Positions 32,129 to 41,735 of a stretch of DNA of 64,000 bases are shown here, piece after piece (position 1 is the stretch's first letter; every line of letters starts with the position of its first letter). The stretch is from assembly GCF_003173715.1 (NCBI RefSeq), contig NZ_CP029550.1, positions 2,763,501 to 2,827,500 on the forward strand, given 5' to 3'. The notes beneath the pieces are model-generated. The model made no database searches. It saw only the letters and a list, made by a program, of their open reading frames with translations, and was not told the origin of the DNA. This DNA is from Methylobacterium durans. Its GTDB lineage: Bacteria > Pseudomonadota > Alphaproteobacteria > Rhizobiales > Beijerinckiaceae. Position numbers and translations under genes: made by a program.

Positions 32129-33048
32129 CCCTCGCCGTCCTGCTCTCCGGCCAGGGCGGCCAGCATCCCGGCATGTTCGACCTCACGGCCGATCTGCCGG
32201 AGGCGGAGGCCATCTTCGCGGCGGCCGCTTCCCTCCTCGGCGACGATCCGCGCGCGCTGGTTCGGGCGGGCGGTCCCCGCCTCCACGAGAATCGCGCGGG
32301 GCAGATCCTCGTCTGCACCGCGGCGCTCGCCGCATGGACCCTGGTGCGGGACGCGAGCCCGGCGCGCAGCCTCGTCGCGGGATACAGCATCGGCGACCTC
32401 GCCGCCTGGGGCTGCGCCGGCCGGTTCGCGCCGGAGACGGTGCTGCGCCTCGCCGCGGCGCGCGCCGAGGCGATGGATGCGGCCGCCGCCTCCGGACAGG
32501 GGCTCGCCGGCATCCGCGGCCTGCCCCGGTCACGGATCGGCGCGATGGCCGAGGCGCGGGGCTGCCACCTCGCCATCCTGAACGCACCCGACAGCGTGGT
32601 GGTGGGCGGGGCGCTGCCGTCCCTGGAAACCGTCTGCACGGAGGCGTTGGCGGCCGGCGCCCAGCGCGCCGTGGTGCTGCCCGTGCACACGCCCTCGCAC
32701 ACGCCGATCCTGGCCGGGGCGACGGCGGCGTTCCAGGGCATCCTCCGGAGCGCGCCCGCGACGCGGCCGCCCCGCGGCGCCCCGCGCCTCCTCAGCGGCC
32801 TCGACGGCGCGCCCGTCTTCGACGGGGATGCCGGACTGGAGAAGCTCGGCCGGCAGATCTCGCACACGATCGACTGGGCCGCCTGCCTGGAGGCGGCCCG
32901 GGAATACGGCGCGACCCGGGTCCTCGAACTGGGGCCCGGCCACGCGCTGGCCACGATGGCGCGGGCGGCGCTGCCCGGGGCCCGGATCCACGCGCTGGAG
33001 GATTTCCGCTCGGCCGCGGGCGTCGCGGAGTGGCTGCGGGCGGACTAG
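32125..33048 (+). CDS. mdcH: Malonate decarboxylase epsilon subunit, malonyl-CoA:ACP transacylase
   Basis: A 307-residue FabD-like acyltransferase that primes the carrier protein with malonyl from malonyl-CoA. It has FLLSGQGGQ-like LLSGQGGQHPGMF at the N-terminus, the nucleophile motif GYSIGD with Ser88, and the His segment PVHTPSHTPIL. Length is normal. It starts at GTG, overlapping the mdcB stop, and is the last gene of the mdc unit. Its stop overlaps the stop of the convergent acidic-protein gene. No mdcF or mdcLM malonate carrier follows. Confidence 0.94.
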   Translation: MTLAVLLSGQGGQHPGMFDLTADLPEAEAIFAAAASLLGDDPRALVRAGGPRLHENRAGQILVCTAALAAWTLVRDASPARSLVAGYSIGDLAAWGCAGRFAPETVLRLAAARAEAMDAAAASGQGLAGIRGLPRSRIGAMAEARGCHLAILNAPDSVVVGGALPSLETVCTEALAAGAQRAVVLPVHTPSHTPILAGATAAFQGILRSAPATRPPRGAPRLLSGLDGAPVFDGDAGLEKLGRQISHTIDWAACLEAAREYGATRVLELGPGHALATMARAALPGARIHALEDFRSAAGVAEWLRAD

Positions 33049-33383
33049 GAGTGGAGGGCGTCGTCGTCCGCGTCCTCGTCGATGTCGAGGAGGAAGACGA
33101 TGTCGGCCTCGTCCTCGTCCTCCTCGGATTCGGCGTGGCGCGGGTCGGTCTCGAAATCCGCGTCCGCATCGTCCTCGGCCAGCGCGTCCTCGAAGACCTC
33201 GATCTCGTCCTCGGTGGCCGGGCGCACCTTCAGCTCGGAGGTGCCGTTCCAGAGCGGGCGGCCCTCGCTCGTCATCGCCTGGATGTCTTCCTTGAAGCCG
33301 TCGCAGGTGAAGAGGTCGCGCGCCACCTCCTCGGTGCCGTTGATGACCGCCACTGCGGTTCCGTCGATCTCAAGGGTGAACAT
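33045..33383 (-). CDS. Small acidic-tailed protein, function unknown
   Basis: A 112-residue protein I do not recognise. Residues 1-~65 form a compact domain starting MFTLEIDGTAVAVINGTEE, with CDGFKEDI and LWNGTSELKVRPAT, resembling small beta-rich domains. From about residue 66 on the chain is strongly acidic (long runs of Asp and Glu) before a hydrophobic patch, DIVFLLDIDED. The gene converges on mdcH with overlapping stops. A role in binding a basic partner or metal is possible but speculative. Confidence 0.7.
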   Translation of the reverse strand: MFTLEIDGTAVAVINGTEEVARDLFTCDGFKEDIQAMTSEGRPLWNGTSELKVRPATEDEIEVFEDALAEDDADADFETDPRHAESEEDEDEADIVFLLDIDEDADDDALHS

Positions 33384-33515
33384 GGGCGACTCCCTGTCTG
33401 CCGAGGCGCCCGTGTACGAGGGTTGCCGGGCCGCGCCAAGACGTCTTGGCGCCGTCCCGGCATGCTCGTGTGATGGCGGCGCCGGGCGCCGGCTCGGCTC
33501 GCGGCGATCGCGGCG

Positions 33516-34562
33516 TCAGGCGCCGCCGCCGACCCGCGCGATGGCGCGCTTGACCACGCCCTGCACCTCGGGGTTCGACAGGAACAGGTCGTGGTTGATG
33601 AGCCCGCCGCCGTAATCGGAGGCGTCGGCCACCCGCACGCCGAGCGCCTCGAGCCGCTCCCGGTCGGCGGCGCCCGCGCGGACGACGCCGCCCGCGATGG
33701 TGCTCGACAATTCGAGTGCCCGGTCGTTCGTGGAGGAGATCACGGTGATCTTGTTCACGTCCGGCCCCAGCCGCTCGACGCCCTTCGTGAACAGGTCGAT
33801 GTCGATGTCGGGCGCGGCGAGCACCACGGCGCCGATCCGGGCCATCGCGGCCTCGCCCGCCTCGGCCCGCAGCATCCGCAGGGTCTCGAGGGTCAGCAGC
33901 GTGCCCATCGAGTGGGCGACGAGGTTGATGCGGCCGCCGCTCGGCGAGGCGGCGAGCGCCTTGAGCAGGTCCTCGAACGCGTCGCGGGACCAGAGCGCGC
34001 TCTCGCGGTCGTAGCCGTAATCGAAGGTGGCCGCCGCGGAGGGCCAGGTGAACAGCCCCGAGACGCCGCGGAAGCGGATGCCGTCCGAGAGGCGCGCCGC
34101 GCTGACCGCGGCCGATTCGAAGGATTCGCGGTAGCCGTGGACGTAGATCAGCACGTCGCGCCCGAGGGCGGCCTGCGCGAAAGCCTCGGGTGCGCCCCCG
34201 CCCGTCTCGACCTTCGGCACGGCCCCGATGGTCCAGTCGCCGGTGACGACGGAGGAGACCTTGCCGAGGAGCGAGCGGTCGGGCGGCGACAGGCGCACCT
34301 CGGCGAAGCTGAGGCCCCGACCGCGCTCGGAGCTGAAATAGGGCGCCTTCGGCGGGCTGCCGACCGGCTTGCGCGTCGTTGCCACGAGGAGCACCGGCAT
34401 CACGTCGAGGGCCGATTGGCGCTCGGGCCCGACGACGGCACCCGTCACGAGGCCGTCGGCGACGCAGGCGCCGAGGCCGGGCGCCAGGGCCGTCGCGCCG
34501 AGAAGCGCCGCGAGACGGACGAATCTGCGTCGGGTGGGCCGGTCTGTCTCACGCATCGTCAT
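33516..34562 (-). CDS. Tat lipoprotein alpha/beta hydrolase, DUF900 type
   Basis: A 348-residue exported hydrolase. The N-terminus has a twin-Arg run (TRRRFVRLAALLGATALAPG) and a lipobox LGAC, suggesting a Tat-exported lipoprotein. The catalytic domain shows DVLIYVHGYRESFE, GLFTWPSAA and the nucleophile elbow VAHSMGTLLTLE, with a late His in GGLINHDLF, as in DUF900 esterase-like proteins. The substrate is unknown. It is transcribed away from meaB across a 337-base gap. Confidence 0.85.
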   Translation of the reverse strand: MTMRETDRPTRRRFVRLAALLGATALAPGLGACVADGLVTGAVVGPERQSALDVMPVLLVATTRKPVGSPPKAPYFSSERGRGLSFAEVRLSPPDRSLLGKVSSVVTGDWTIGAVPKVETGGGAPEAFAQAALGRDVLIYVHGYRESFESAAVSAARLSDGIRFRGVSGLFTWPSAAATFDYGYDRESALWSRDAFEDLLKALAASPSGGRINLVAHSMGTLLTLETLRMLRAEAGEAAMARIGAVVLAAPDIDIDLFTKGVERLGPDVNKITVISSTNDRALELSSTIAGGVVRAGAADRERLEALGVRVADASDYGGGLINHDLFLSNPEVQGVVKRAIARVGGGA

Positions 34563-34899
34563 CGTCGCTGGCCCCGCTCGGTGGCCGGTCTCGCGAGGGA
34601 GGCCGGGCCGGTCTCCCTAGCCCCTGGCCCACAATCTTGGCCATGACAGGGCACGGGCGTGACGGGCCCGCATGTGGATTGCGGGCAGGGGGTGGAGTGT
34701 GGCGTGCGCGGCACAGGCGGGCGGCTCGCGCCCGGAGTTTCCTGCCGCGGTGGAGCATGATCGCGATCAACGCGCCGGCGTCGCGTTCCTGATCGCTCGC
34801 GCGGCCGGGCATGCGTCCCGGCGGCGCGATCCGGACTCGTCCCGTTTCAATTTCCTGCCGCCCCTCGACGAACGGCCGCGCTCCCGGCATGTAGGGGCC
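34563..34899. other. Divergent intergenic region without a gene
   Basis: A 337-base gap between the divergent hydrolase and meaB genes. Open frames cross it, but none is supported by homology. It presumably holds both promoters; none was resolved. Confidence 0.5.
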
Positions 34900-35889
34900 A
34901 TGGCCCCTCCGCCCCTCGATCTCGACCGGATCCGCGAGCGCCTGCTCGCGGGCGACCGCGCCGCCCTGGCCCGCGCCATCACCCTCGCCGAATCGCGGCG
35001 CGCCGACCACCGGGCGGCGGCGCGCGACCTCATCGACGCCGTGCTCCCCCGGACCGGCAAGGCGATCCGGGTCGGCATCACCGGAGTGCCCGGCGTCGGC
35101 AAGTCGACGACGATCGACGCCCTCGGGGCCAACCTGACGGAGGCCGGCCACAAGGTCGCGGTCCTCGCCGTCGACCCGTCCTCGACGCGCACCGGCGGTT
35201 CGATCCTCGGCGACAAGACCCGGATGGCGCGGCTCGCCATCGATCCGAACGCCTTCATACGGCCCTCGCCCTCCTCGGGCACGCTCGGCGGCGTCGCCGC
35301 CAAGACCCGCGAGACGATGCTGCTCTGCGAGGCGGCGGGCTTCGACGTGATCCTCGTCGAGACGGTGGGCGTCGGCCAGTCCGAGACGGCGGTGGCCGAC
35401 CTCACCGACTTCTTCCTCGTCCTGATGCTGCCGGGCGCCGGCGACGAGCTCCAGGGGATCAAGAAGGGCATCCTCGAACTCGCCGACATGATCGCGGTCA
35501 ACAAGGCCGACGACGGCGAGGGCGAGCGGCGGGCGAACGCGGCGGCCTCGGAATATCGGGCCGCGCTCCACATCATGACGCCGGCCTCCGCCACTTGGAC
35601 GCCGCCGGTCGTCACCGTCTCGGGCCTCAACAACAAGCGCCTCGACACGCTCTGGCAGAAGATCGTCGACCACCGCGAGAAGCTCACCGCCACGGGCGAG
35701 ATCGCCAAGCGCCGCCGCGAGCAGGACGTGAAATGGATGTGGGCCCTCGTGCACGAGCGCCTGCATCAGCGCCTCGTCGGCTCGGCGGAGGTGCGAAAGG
35801 CCACCGCCCAGGCCGAGGCGGACGTCGCGGGCGGGACGCATTCCCCGGCCGCGGGCGCGGAGGCGATCGCGACCCTGATCGGGCTGTGA
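34900..35889 (+). CDS. meaB: MeaB-type G3E GTPase, methylmalonyl-CoA mutase chaperone
   Basis: A 329-residue GTPase of the MeaB/ArgK family, which protects and reactivates B12-dependent methylmalonyl-CoA mutase. The P-loop is GVPGVGKST (62-70), followed by LAVDPSSTRTGGSILGDKTRM, VETVGVGQSE and the specificity motif NKAD. The C-terminal dimerisation arm (EQDVKWMWALVHERLH) is intact. The ATG at 34900 gives the family start; the frame is open upstream. In methylotrophs this protein serves the ethylmalonyl-CoA pathway. The mutase itself is not in the window. The next gene starts inside its stop (GTGA). Confidence 0.95.
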   Translation: MAPPPLDLDRIRERLLAGDRAALARAITLAESRRADHRAAARDLIDAVLPRTGKAIRVGITGVPGVGKSTTIDALGANLTEAGHKVAVLAVDPSSTRTGGSILGDKTRMARLAIDPNAFIRPSPSSGTLGGVAAKTRETMLLCEAAGFDVILVETVGVGQSETAVADLTDFFLVLMLPGAGDELQGIKKGILELADMIAVNKADDGEGERRANAAASEYRAALHIMTPASATWTPPVVTVSGLNNKRLDTLWQKIVDHREKLTATGEIAKRRREQDVKWMWALVHERLHQRLVGSAEVRKATAQAEADVAGGTHSPAAGAEAIATLIGL

Positions 35890-36503
35890 GCGGGCACCTC
35901 TTGGTCACCGGTTTCGGGCCGTTCCCCGGCATGACGCGCAATCCCAGCGCGGCGCTCGCCCGGCGCCTCGGCGCCCTGCCGGCCCTGCGGCTGGCCCTCG
36001 GCGGCTCGCCGCGCGTGCTCGTGCTGCGGACGGCCTACGATGCCATACCCGAAATCCTGGAGCCGGCCCTCGCGGAGACTCCCGCGGCTGTGCTCATGTT
36101 CGGCGTGTCCGGCCGCGCCCGGCGGATGCGGATCGAAGTCCGGGCCCGCAACCGCGCGAGCCGGCTGTTTCCCGACGCGACCGGGCGCCGGGCCGCGCGC
36201 CTCGCCCTCGATCCGGTAGGGCCCTCCGAGCGGACGAGTCCGGCGGCTCCCGCCGCGGTCGCGATCCTGCGCCGCCACGGCGTGCCGGTCGCGGCCTCGC
36301 GGGATGCCGGGCGATACCTCTGCAACGCCAGTTACTTCCGGGCGCTCGCCGAACCCTGCCCGGTGCTGTTCGTCCATATTCCGCCAGGTCCCCGCACCCG
36401 CCGCCCGCCGGGCGCCCGGCCCGCCCTCGATCCGCAGCGGACGGGCAGGGCGCTCGCCGCCGTCGCGAGGATGCTGACCCGGCGCGCAGGCCGAGGCTTC
36501 TGA
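35886..36503 (+). CDS. Pyroglutamyl peptidase I-like (C15) protein
   Basis: A 205-residue cytoplasmic protein of the peptidase C15 fold. The N-terminal LLVTGFGPFPGMTRNPSA is the family signature. The Glu of the triad fits GRARRMRIEVRARN, the Cys lies in YLCNASYF and the His in LFVHIPPGP. The rest is divergent and the Glu context differs from the usual TPERVAxN, so activity on pyroglutamyl peptides is likely but not certain. It starts at GTG coupled to meaB. Confidence 0.83.
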   Translation: MSGHLLVTGFGPFPGMTRNPSAALARRLGALPALRLALGGSPRVLVLRTAYDAIPEILEPALAETPAAVLMFGVSGRARRMRIEVRARNRASRLFPDATGRRAARLALDPVGPSERTSPAAPAAVAILRRHGVPVAASRDAGRYLCNASYFRALAEPCPVLFVHIPPGPRTRRPPGARPALDPQRTGRALAAVARMLTRRAGRGF

Positions 36504-36667
36504 AGCAGCCCCTCGCGGGGGAGCGACATCCGGGCCTCGTCCGCGGGCACCGCACCAAAAAGTGCGGACCTTGGCGGTGCACAAATGCCTCCTCGGGCGT
36601 TTGCAAGTCCGACGGAGCCGGCGGCCCGCCCCCGCGGACGCACGGCGACCGAGAGAGGAGATCAGCC

Positions 36668-37012
36668 ATGGTTGATACGGATCGCATCGTCGGGACCGCC
36701 AAGGAAGTCGGCGGAAAGGTGCAGGGCGCGGCGGGCGACTTCGCCGGCTCGTCCCGCGACTCGGTCGAGGGCCGCTTCCGCGAGGCGCAGGGGCGCGCGC
36801 AGGACGCCTACGGGCAGGCCAAGGACACGCTCCGCAACGTGGCGGACGACCTGTCGGACTACGCGGGCGACGCCTACGAGCGCGGCGGCGCCTATGTCCG
36901 CGATGGCCGCCGGGTCGTGGGCGAGCGCGTCGAGGAGAACCCGCTCATCGCGCTCCTGATCGCGGGCGCCGTCGGCTACGGCCTCGCCTTGCTGCTGCAC
37001 GGCCGCCGATAG
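36668..37012 (+). CDS. CsbD-like stress protein with C-terminal membrane helix
   Basis: A 114-residue protein. The N-terminal half (GTAKEVGGKVQGAAGDFAGS, then AQGRAQDAYGQAKD) matches CsbD-family general stress proteins, which are abundant and unstructured. The C-terminal half resembles DUF883-type proteins, ending in NPLIALLIAGAVGYGLALLL, a single membrane anchor. GAGAGGAGAT before the ATG is a strong ribosome site, implying high expression. It is likely induced by general stress, which is inference from the family. Confidence 0.87.
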   Translation: MVDTDRIVGTAKEVGGKVQGAAGDFAGSSRDSVEGRFREAQGRAQDAYGQAKDTLRNVADDLSDYAGDAYERGGAYVRDGRRVVGERVEENPLIALLIAGAVGYGLALLLHGRR

Positions 37013-37061
37013 GACGAGAGCGCGCCCCCCCTGGCCCCGGCGGCCGGGGGGGCGGCGCCCC

Positions 37062-37847
37062 TCACTGCGCCGTCCAGCCGCCGTCGACGGAGAGATTCGC
37101 GCCGGTCATCTGCGTCGCCGCGTCCGAGCACAGGAACACGGCGATCGCCGCCACCTGATCGACGGTGACGAAGTCCTTGGTCGGCTGCGCCTTCAGCAGC
37201 ACCTCCTCGATCACCTGCTCCTTCGTCATGTTGCGGGCCTTCATCGTGTCCGGGATCTGGCTCTCGACGAGCGGCGTCCAGACGTAGCCCGGCGAGATGC
37301 AGTTCACGGTGACCCCATGGGTCGCGAGTTCGAGGGCGACCGACTTGGTCATGCCGACGAGCCCGTGCTTGGCCGCCACGTAGGCGGACTTGAACGGCGA
37401 GGCGACGAGCGAGTGGGCCGATGCGATGTTGACGATCCGCCCGAAGCCCCGCGCCTTCATGCCGGGCACGGCCGCGCGGATGGTGTGGAAGGCCGAGGAC
37501 AGGTTGATCGCGAGGATCGCGTCCCATTTCTCGGTCGGAAATTCCTCGACCGGCGACACGTACTGGATGCCCGCATTGTTCACGAGCACATCGACGCGGC
37601 CGAAGGCCCCCTCGGCCTCCGCCATCATGCCGGCGATCTCGGACGGCTTCGTCATGTCGGCGCCCGAGTAAAGCACGCGCACCCCGCTCTCCGCCTCGAT
37701 GCCGGCGCGGGTCCGCTCGATCTGGCCCGGATCGCCGAGGCCGTTGATCATCACGTCCGCCCCCTCCCGGGCGAGGGCCTTGGCGATCGCGAGCCCGATG
37801 CCGCTCGTCGAGCCCGTGACCACGGCGGCCTTGGATTGAAGAATCAT
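37062..37847 (-). CDS. bdhA: 3-hydroxybutyrate dehydrogenase, SDR family
   Basis: A 261-residue short-chain dehydrogenase that interconverts (R)-3-hydroxybutyrate and acetoacetate with NAD, used in poly-3-hydroxybutyrate turnover. The cofactor motif is TGSTSGIGLAIAKA, with NNAGIQYVSPVEEFP, and the catalytic Ser-Tyr-Lys lies in IASAHSLVASPFKSAYVAAK. The C-terminal LCSDAATQMTGANLSVDGGW is typical of this subfamily. Length is normal. It stands alone and converges on the CsbD-like gene. Confidence 0.93.
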   Translation of the reverse strand: MILQSKAAVVTGSTSGIGLAIAKALAREGADVMINGLGDPGQIERTRAGIEAESGVRVLYSGADMTKPSEIAGMMAEAEGAFGRVDVLVNNAGIQYVSPVEEFPTEKWDAILAINLSSAFHTIRAAVPGMKARGFGRIVNIASAHSLVASPFKSAYVAAKHGLVGMTKSVALELATHGVTVNCISPGYVWTPLVESQIPDTMKARNMTKEQVIEEVLLKAQPTKDFVTVDQVAAIAVFLCSDAATQMTGANLSVDGGWTAQ

Positions 37848-38175
37848 GGTGCGCCTCGCTGGCGGCCGTGGCGCGGAGCGGCCGCGGCCTCGGACGCCCG
37901 TTGTAGCGGCAGGGAGCGGGCGCGGTCACCCGGGGGAGCGGGGGGAGGGCCTGACGCTCGCCGGATCTTGTCGCTTCTCCGGGCCGCCGTTGACAGGCCA
38001 GCCGCGCTTCGCCAGTTTCCGCGCCGCTCGAGGACCGGCCATCCGCGAGGCCGATGCGCGCCGGCTCCTCGCCGCGCCGCCGCATCGTCGCCATATCGGC
38101 CTGCCAATGGCCCGCGTGGCGTGCACGTCCGCGTTGTCGGTCCGGTGCCCTCCCGAACGATTTTCAGACGGTGTG
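37848..38175. other. Divergent intergenic region without a gene
   Basis: A 328-base gap between bdhA and accA, transcribed in opposite directions. I see no gene, RNA or strong hairpin in it. Confidence 0.5.
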
Positions 38176-39129
38176 ATGCGCTCCTATCTCGACTTCGAAA
38201 AGCCCGTCGCGGAGTTGGAGGCGAAAGTCGAGGAGCTCAAGGCGATGGGCGCCCGCGACGGCGCCGTCTCGATCAGCGAGGAGGTCGGCCGGCTCGAGAC
38301 CAAGGCCGCCCAGGCGCTGGCCGAGGTCTACGCGAACCTGACCCCCTGGCAGAAGACGCAGGTCGCCCGCCATCCGCTGCGGCCCCACTTCGTCGATTAC
38401 TGCGCCGGGCTCATCACCGAGTTCTCGCCGCTCGCGGGCGACCGCAGCTTCGGAGAGGACGAGGCGATCGTCGGCGGGTTCGGGCGCTTCCGCGGCCGGC
38501 CGGTCTGCGTGCTCGGGCAGGAGAAGGGCTCGACCACCGAGACGCGCCTGCGCCACAATTTCGGGATGGCGAAGCCCGAGGGCTACCGCAAGGCGGTGCG
38601 CCTGATGGAGCTCGCCGACCGCTTCGGCCTGCCGGTGCTCGCCTTCGTCGACACGGCCGGCGCCTTCCCGGGCATCGAGGCGGAGGAGCGCGGCCAGGCC
38701 GAGGCGATCGCCCGCTCGACGGAAGCCTGCCTGTCCCTCGGCGTTCCCAACATCGCCCTCGTCATCGGCGAGGGGGGCTCGGGCGGCGCGATCGCCATCG
38801 CCACGGCCAACCGCGTCCTGATGCTGGAGCACGCGATCTACGGGGTGATCTCGCCCGAGGGCGCCGCCTCGATCCTGTGGCGCGACCAGGGCCGGGCGCA
38901 CGACGCCGCGACCGCCATGAAGATCACCGCCCAGGACCTGCTGCGCCTCGGCATCATCGACACGATCGTGCCCGAGGCGACGGGCGGGGCCCACCGCGAC
39001 CGCGAGGCGGCGATCGCGGCGGCGGGCAATGCCCTGGCCGCGGCGCTCGCCGAGTTCGACGGCGTGGGCGCCGCCGAAATCCGCGACCGGCGCGCGGCGA
39101 AGTTCCTCGAGATCGGCCGGAAGCTGTGA
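38176..39129 (+). CDS. accA: Acetyl-CoA carboxylase carboxyltransferase subunit alpha
   Basis: A 317-residue AccA, which with AccD moves the carboxyl group from biotin to acetyl-CoA to give malonyl-CoA, the first step of fatty acid synthesis. It has the family start YLDFEKPVAELEAKVEEL, GQEKGSTTETRLRHNFGMAKPEGYRKA, DTAGAFPGIEAEERGQ and GEGGSGGAIAIATANRVLMLEHAIYGVISPEG in successive blocks. Length is normal. The ATG follows a weak GTGTG run. A DUF1796 gene starts inside its stop codon. Confidence 0.96.
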   Translation: MRSYLDFEKPVAELEAKVEELKAMGARDGAVSISEEVGRLETKAAQALAEVYANLTPWQKTQVARHPLRPHFVDYCAGLITEFSPLAGDRSFGEDEAIVGGFGRFRGRPVCVLGQEKGSTTETRLRHNFGMAKPEGYRKAVRLMELADRFGLPVLAFVDTAGAFPGIEAEERGQAEAIARSTEACLSLGVPNIALVIGEGGSGGAIAIATANRVLMLEHAIYGVISPEGAASILWRDQGRAHDAATAMKITAQDLLRLGIIDTIVPEATGGAHRDREAAIAAAGNALAAALAEFDGVGAAEIRDRRAAKFLEIGRKL

Positions 39130-39857
39130 GGCTCCCGGGGGAGGGGCCGCTCGGGATCCGCCCCCTCGCCGCCGGCCTGCTGCGCTCGCTCCGGCGCGTG
39201 CGCGGCGACGCCCGCGAGCCGGGGCTCGTCAATCACGTCTCGCTCGGCAGCCACTGCCACACCGCGCAGGTGCTCAAGACGCTCGGGCTGCGGACGTGGT
39301 CGGGCCCGTTCGACTGGATCTTCACCATGCCCGGCATGGTCCGCGACTGCCTCGCGGACGATTTCGCGGCCCTGCTCGACCGCTCGCACTACGAGACGAT
39401 CCCCGTCGCCGAGCGCCTCGAGCCCGGCATCCAGCGCTGCCGCCACCGGCTCTATGCCGAGCGCTACGGGCTGCCCTGCGTCTTCAACCATCACGACCCC
39501 GCCGAAAGCGAGGCGGATTACGCCTTCCTGTCGGCGGGCGTGCGCCGGCTGCGCTCCGCGCTCGCGAACCGAGACGCGTCGAACCATTTTTGGTTGATGA
39601 CGGCCTACGAGACGCCGGCGGATCTCGCGAACGAGATCTGCGACCTTTTGGCGCATCATGGTGCAGGGAACCGGCTGACCTTCCTGCATCTCGTGCCCGG
39701 CCAAGAGGGTGCGCGCCTCGTCCCGATGCCCCCCGGCCGGCACAACCTGCGCTCGATCAGGGTCGAGATGATCTCGGCCTCGGTCGGCCTGCGCTTCGGC
39801 CGGGCGGAGGACGACGCCCTCCTCGCCGATCTCGTCACCGCGGAAGCCGCGCCGTAA
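39126..39857 (+). CDS. DUF1796 papain-like cysteine peptidase-related protein
   Basis: A 243-residue protein of the DUF1796 family, annotated as putative papain-like cysteine peptidases. The diagnostic block is SLGSHCHTAQVLKTLGLR followed by GPFDWIF, with the candidate Cys in SHCHTA. A later FNHHDP and FWLMTAYE are also family-like. It probably starts at GTG overlapping the accA stop (GTGA), which makes it translationally coupled to accA; an unrelated role is possible. No signal peptide is evident. Function unproven. Confidence 0.75.
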   Translation: MRLPGEGPLGIRPLAAGLLRSLRRVRGDAREPGLVNHVSLGSHCHTAQVLKTLGLRTWSGPFDWIFTMPGMVRDCLADDFAALLDRSHYETIPVAERLEPGIQRCRHRLYAERYGLPCVFNHHDPAESEADYAFLSAGVRRLRSALANRDASNHFWLMTAYETPADLANEICDLLAHHGAGNRLTFLHLVPGQEGARLVPMPPGRHNLRSIRVEMISASVGLRFGRAEDDALLADLVTAEAAP

Positions 39858-40000
39858 CCGCTGTTCACAGGCGGTCGAGAGCGTGTCTTCCCGATCATTG
39901 CGGTAAGGGGCGGGTAAGTTTAACGAAGCTAATGGGTTGGGGAGTGACGTTCGACGGGAGACCATCCCGCGGGCGGTGATTTCGAGGACCGGGGTTCCCC

Positions 40001-41544
40001 ATGGCTGTGCGTCCGCTCGCGGCTGCGAGTCTCGTTGCGCTCGCGATCTCCCTCGGCGCTTGCCAGGACAGCACATTCGGCGGCGGCGGCTCGACCCGCC
40101 ATCTCACGCCCATCCCGCAGAAGACCCTCGCCTTGATGCAGACGAAGGGCATGTCGCAGACTGACCCCATCCTGATCCGCGCCTACAAGAAGGAGGCGGA
40201 GATGGAGGTGTGGAAGCGCGGCTCGTCGGGTCAGTACGCCCTGCTCAAGACCTTCCCGATCTGCCGCTGGTCGGGCCAGCTCGGGCCGAAGACGAAGCAG
40301 GGGGACCGGCAGGCGCCGGAGGGCTTCTACACGATCACGCCGGGTCAGATGAATCCGAATTCGTCCTATTATCTCTCCTTCGACACCGGCTACCCGAACG
40401 CCTTCGACCGGGCGAACGGTCGCAACGGCAACTACATCATGGTGCACGGCACCTGCTCGTCCGCAGGGTGCTTCGCGATGACCGACGAATCGATGGCGGA
40501 AATCTACGCCATCGCGCGCGAGGCCTTCGCAGGCGGGCAGCGGGGCTTCCAGTTCCAGTCCTATCCGTTCCGGATGACGGCGCAGAACTTCGCCCGGTTC
40601 CGCAACGATCCGAATGCGGCCTTCTGGAAGAACCTGAAGGAAGGGTCGGATTACTTCGAGGCTCTGAAGGACGAGCCGCGCGTCGGCCTGTGCGGCAACC
40701 GCTACGTGTTCGGCGGCGCCGATGCGGCCGCGGGCTCCTGCAGCCCGAAGGTCGATACGCTGGTCGCCGAGAAGCGCGAGCGCGACAACCGCGAGATCGC
40801 CGAACTCGTTGGCAAGGGCACGACGGCGACGCGGGTGGTCTACGACGACGGCGGCCAGAACCCGGTCTTCCGTCAGCAGCCCCAGCAGGCGAGCGCCTTC
40901 GCGAGCCTCGGGAGCGGCGCCGAGGAGGGCGTCGCCTACGCGCCGAAGGACTATGCCCGGCACAATCTCGGGGAGGTGAGCCGGCCCGAGACCCTCGCTG
41001 CGGGCCCGCGCGAGATCGAGGTCGACGCCAAGGGCCGGCCCCTGATGACGGCGAGCATCGAGGCGCCGATCCCGACGAAGGCCGCGGCCGCGGCCCTGGC
41101 CCGCGAGGAGGAGCGGAAGGGCACGCGCAAGGAGGAACCGAGCCTCGTGGCGCAGGCGGCGCCTGCAACCGAGGCAGCCAAGCCGGCGACGCCCGCCCGG
41201 GTCACCGTGGCGGACGCCGACGGCGACCCCTCTGCCTATCAGAAGGTGTTCGGCAACCTGTTCGCCAAGGGGAATCCGGCCCCCGCGACGCCCGCCGCGG
41301 ATGCCGCAACCGTGCCGGCTGTCGTCGCTGCTCCGGAGCCGCCGAAGCCCGTCAAGCCGGCGCACGCCGTGAAGGCGACGGCGCCCGTCAAGCCGGTGCC
41401 GCCCGCCAAGACCGCCCAGGCCGTGACGCCGGCGCCCGCTCAGGCCGCCCGCAAGGAGGCGGCAACCCCCCTGCGAAGACGTCGAAGCCCGAGGCCAAGG
41501 CCGAGGCCAAACCCGCCGAGAAGACGGCTTCGGCGAAGAACTGA
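40001..41544 (+). CDS. Lipoprotein L,D-transpeptidase (YkuD), frame broken near the end
   Basis: The N-terminus has a lipoprotein signal with lipobox SLGAC at about residues 18-22. The YkuD catalytic domain spans about residues 50-200, with YIMVHGTCSSAGCFAMTDES carrying the catalytic His and Cys. A long Ala/Pro/Lys-rich region follows, probably extended in the periplasm and able to reach through peptidoglycan. One missing C in the C6 run at 41465-41470 shifts the frame; restoring it gives a Lys/Ala-rich tail ending KTASAKN at 41544, about 514 residues in all. The catalytic part is unaffected. Its natural promoter lies in the 143-base gap after the DUF1796 gene. Confidence 0.87.
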
Positions 41545-41735
41545 CGCCGTCGCCGGCCGAAGATTGCCTCTGCCGACGGGACGCGCCGCCGCACGCGGTG
41601 ACCGCCAGCGCGAGGGCGCGTATGCGCCCTCGCGCGACTTAAGCCGCCGGGCGATTTTGGTTAAGAAACCTTCGCTAAGAACGGTTGCATGTGCGTTTCC
41701 CCCTGTGAGAACGCCCGCTGCAGGGTTCGGAGGAC

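Noticed and set aside
33045..33383. Acidic-tailed protein as an Mdc subunit
   Set aside because: It is on the opposite strand and resembles no known Mdc protein; all expected subunits are already present.
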